A program made the translations under genes and the position numbers. The notes below the pieces were generated by a model, which was not told where the DNA came from, ran no database searches, and was given only the letters and a program-made list of their open reading frames with translations. Shown piece by piece: positions 63,617 to 64,000 of a stretch of DNA of 64,000 nucleotides. Origin of the DNA: Hydrogenophaga taeniospiralis. GTDB taxonomy: Bacteria; Pseudomonadota; Gammaproteobacteria; Burkholderiales; Burkholderiaceae_C. The stretch's first letter is position 1, and each line of letters begins with the position of its first letter. Location of the stretch: the NCBI RefSeq assembly GCF_020510445.1, contig NZ_JAHBAG010000001.1, positions 2,270,501 through 2,334,500 on the forward strand. Direction: 5' to 3'.

Positions 63617-63715
63617 CGGTTTGCCTTCAAAGCGATAACTGCGTTGCTGAAGCCTTGCCGTGCTATAGCACTGTCTGCGGCTTCGCGCCTTGTTCTCACT
63701 TTGAATGCAAAGCCG
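63617..63715. repeat. 99-bp imperfect palindromic element
   Basis: The ends CGGTTTGCCTTCAAAG (63617-63632) and CTTTGAATGCAAAGCCG (63699-63715) are inverted copies with two or three differences. The centre is a perfect 12-bp palindrome GTGCTATAGCAC (63660-63671), and inner arms (GCTGAAGCC / GGCTTCGCGC) pair partly. It begins 3 bp after the gltL stop. No gene in it. It looks like a non-coding mobile repeat (MITE or REP-like). Confidence 0.75.
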
Positions 63716-63798
63716 TATGAGCCTTTCTTTTTGAGGTCGTCATCCACCCAGCACAGCCGTTCGGTCCGCCTCCACCCCCGCCGCGCCGCCGGCCCGGG

Positions 63799-64000
63799 GT
63801 GGCCCTGCGGCGCGCGCTGCTGGCGCTGGTGGCCCTGGCCCTCGTGGCCGCGTCGGGCTATGCGGTCTATGAGCGCAGCTTTGCCCAGGGCGCGAGCAGC
63901 CTGAAGGCCGCGTCCAACGGCCGGCTCGATCTGTTTGCCTCGGTGGTGGAGGCCCGTGTGCGGCGCCTGGAGCCGGTGCCGGCGACCATCCAGCTCAACC
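63799..64000 (+). CDS. N-terminus of a DctB/AauS-like sensor histidine kinase (cut by window edge)
   Basis: The first 67 codons of a membrane sensor, open to the window end. It starts VALRRALLALVALALVAASG (one membrane helix) and continues YAVYERSFAQGASSLKAASN, GRLDLFASVVEARVRRLEPV PA, which resembles the start of the periplasmic domain of DctB-type kinases (a helix preceding the sensing fold). GTG 63799 is the first plausible start; the frame has a TGA at 63718-63720. In Pseudomonas the aat (glutamate/aspartate) transporter genes are followed by aauS/aauR, so this is probably the AauS-type kinase controlling the gltIJKL genes. Not enough sequence for certainty. Confidence 0.6.
   Translation, partial: MALRRALLALVALALVAASGYAVYERSFAQGASSLKAASNGRLDLFASVVEARVRRLEPVPATIQLN

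Overview
The window is high-GC DNA with short intergenic gaps and many ATGA start/stop overlaps. It carries TRAP carboxylate transporters, Glt-type amino-acid ABC systems, a DctS/DctR-type two-component pair, a thiC-thiO-thiS-thiG-thiDE operon and the G+C-rich palindromic repeats familiar from Comamonadaceae. This points to a betaproteobacterial chromosome (Burkholderiales, Comamonadaceae, Hydrogenophaga-like). That assignment is inferred from gene content and protein style, not from a marker gene. I saw no rRNA, tRNA, CRISPR array, prophage or intact insertion sequence.

Region by region. 1-6.1 kb: an alpha-galactosidase cut by the left edge, an internally deleted IS630-type transposase relic, then a poorly known block (a large protein of unknown function, a DUF1360 membrane protein, a small CC-starting protein, another unknown and a stand-alone SSB-like protein). 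6.2-11 kb: PhoD phosphatase, an RRM/glycine-rich RNA-binding protein with its terminator, and an exported alginate-lyase/LamG lipoprotein. 11-22.2 kb (minus): one ten-gene sugar-acid operon with GntR regulator, two zinc dehydrogenases, TRAP transporter DctPQM, altronate dehydratase, mannonate dehydratase, fructuronate reductase-type enzyme and KDG kinase. A perfect GntR-type operator lies just upstream of its first gene. 22.4-31.3 kb: a GlxA/AraC regulator divergent from an eight-gene amino-acid operon (ABC transporter, amidase, second binding protein, ornithine cyclodeaminase-like reductase, D-amino-acid dehydrogenase). 31.3-35.2 kb: an ABC-2 exporter and a Kef-type cation/proton antiporter.

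35.3-39.3 kb: an XRE-type regulator divergent from L-asparaginase, a radical-SAM SPL-like protein behind a near-consensus LexA box, and a DUF1653 protein whose coding frame holds an inserted palindromic repeat. 39.3-44.5 kb: C4-dicarboxylate control, with DctR/DctS-type regulators divergent from an orphan DctP and the DctA permease, and a FixJ-like box upstream of dctA. 44.5-51.9 kb (minus): a tandem Usp protein and the thiamin operon under a TPP riboswitch. ThiO has a C-terminal tail encoded by another repeat. 52-58.3 kb: two tandem paralogues of an unknown exported protein, TetR plus fatty-acid hydroxylase-like protein with a palindromic operator between them, an L,D-transpeptidase, and an ArsR/SRPBCC module behind a promoter holding a 20-bp palindrome. 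58.5-64 kb: three consecutive GltI-like binding proteins, GltJKL, a 99-bp palindromic element, and the start of a probable sensor kinase cut by the right edge.

Taken together the window describes a heterotroph that takes up and degrades sugar acids, C4-dicarboxylates and acidic or modified amino acids. No single mobile or defence system dominates. The least explained parts are the 2.5-6.1 kb block, the tandem 162-aa paralogues and the dispersed palindromic repeats that have entered coding sequences.
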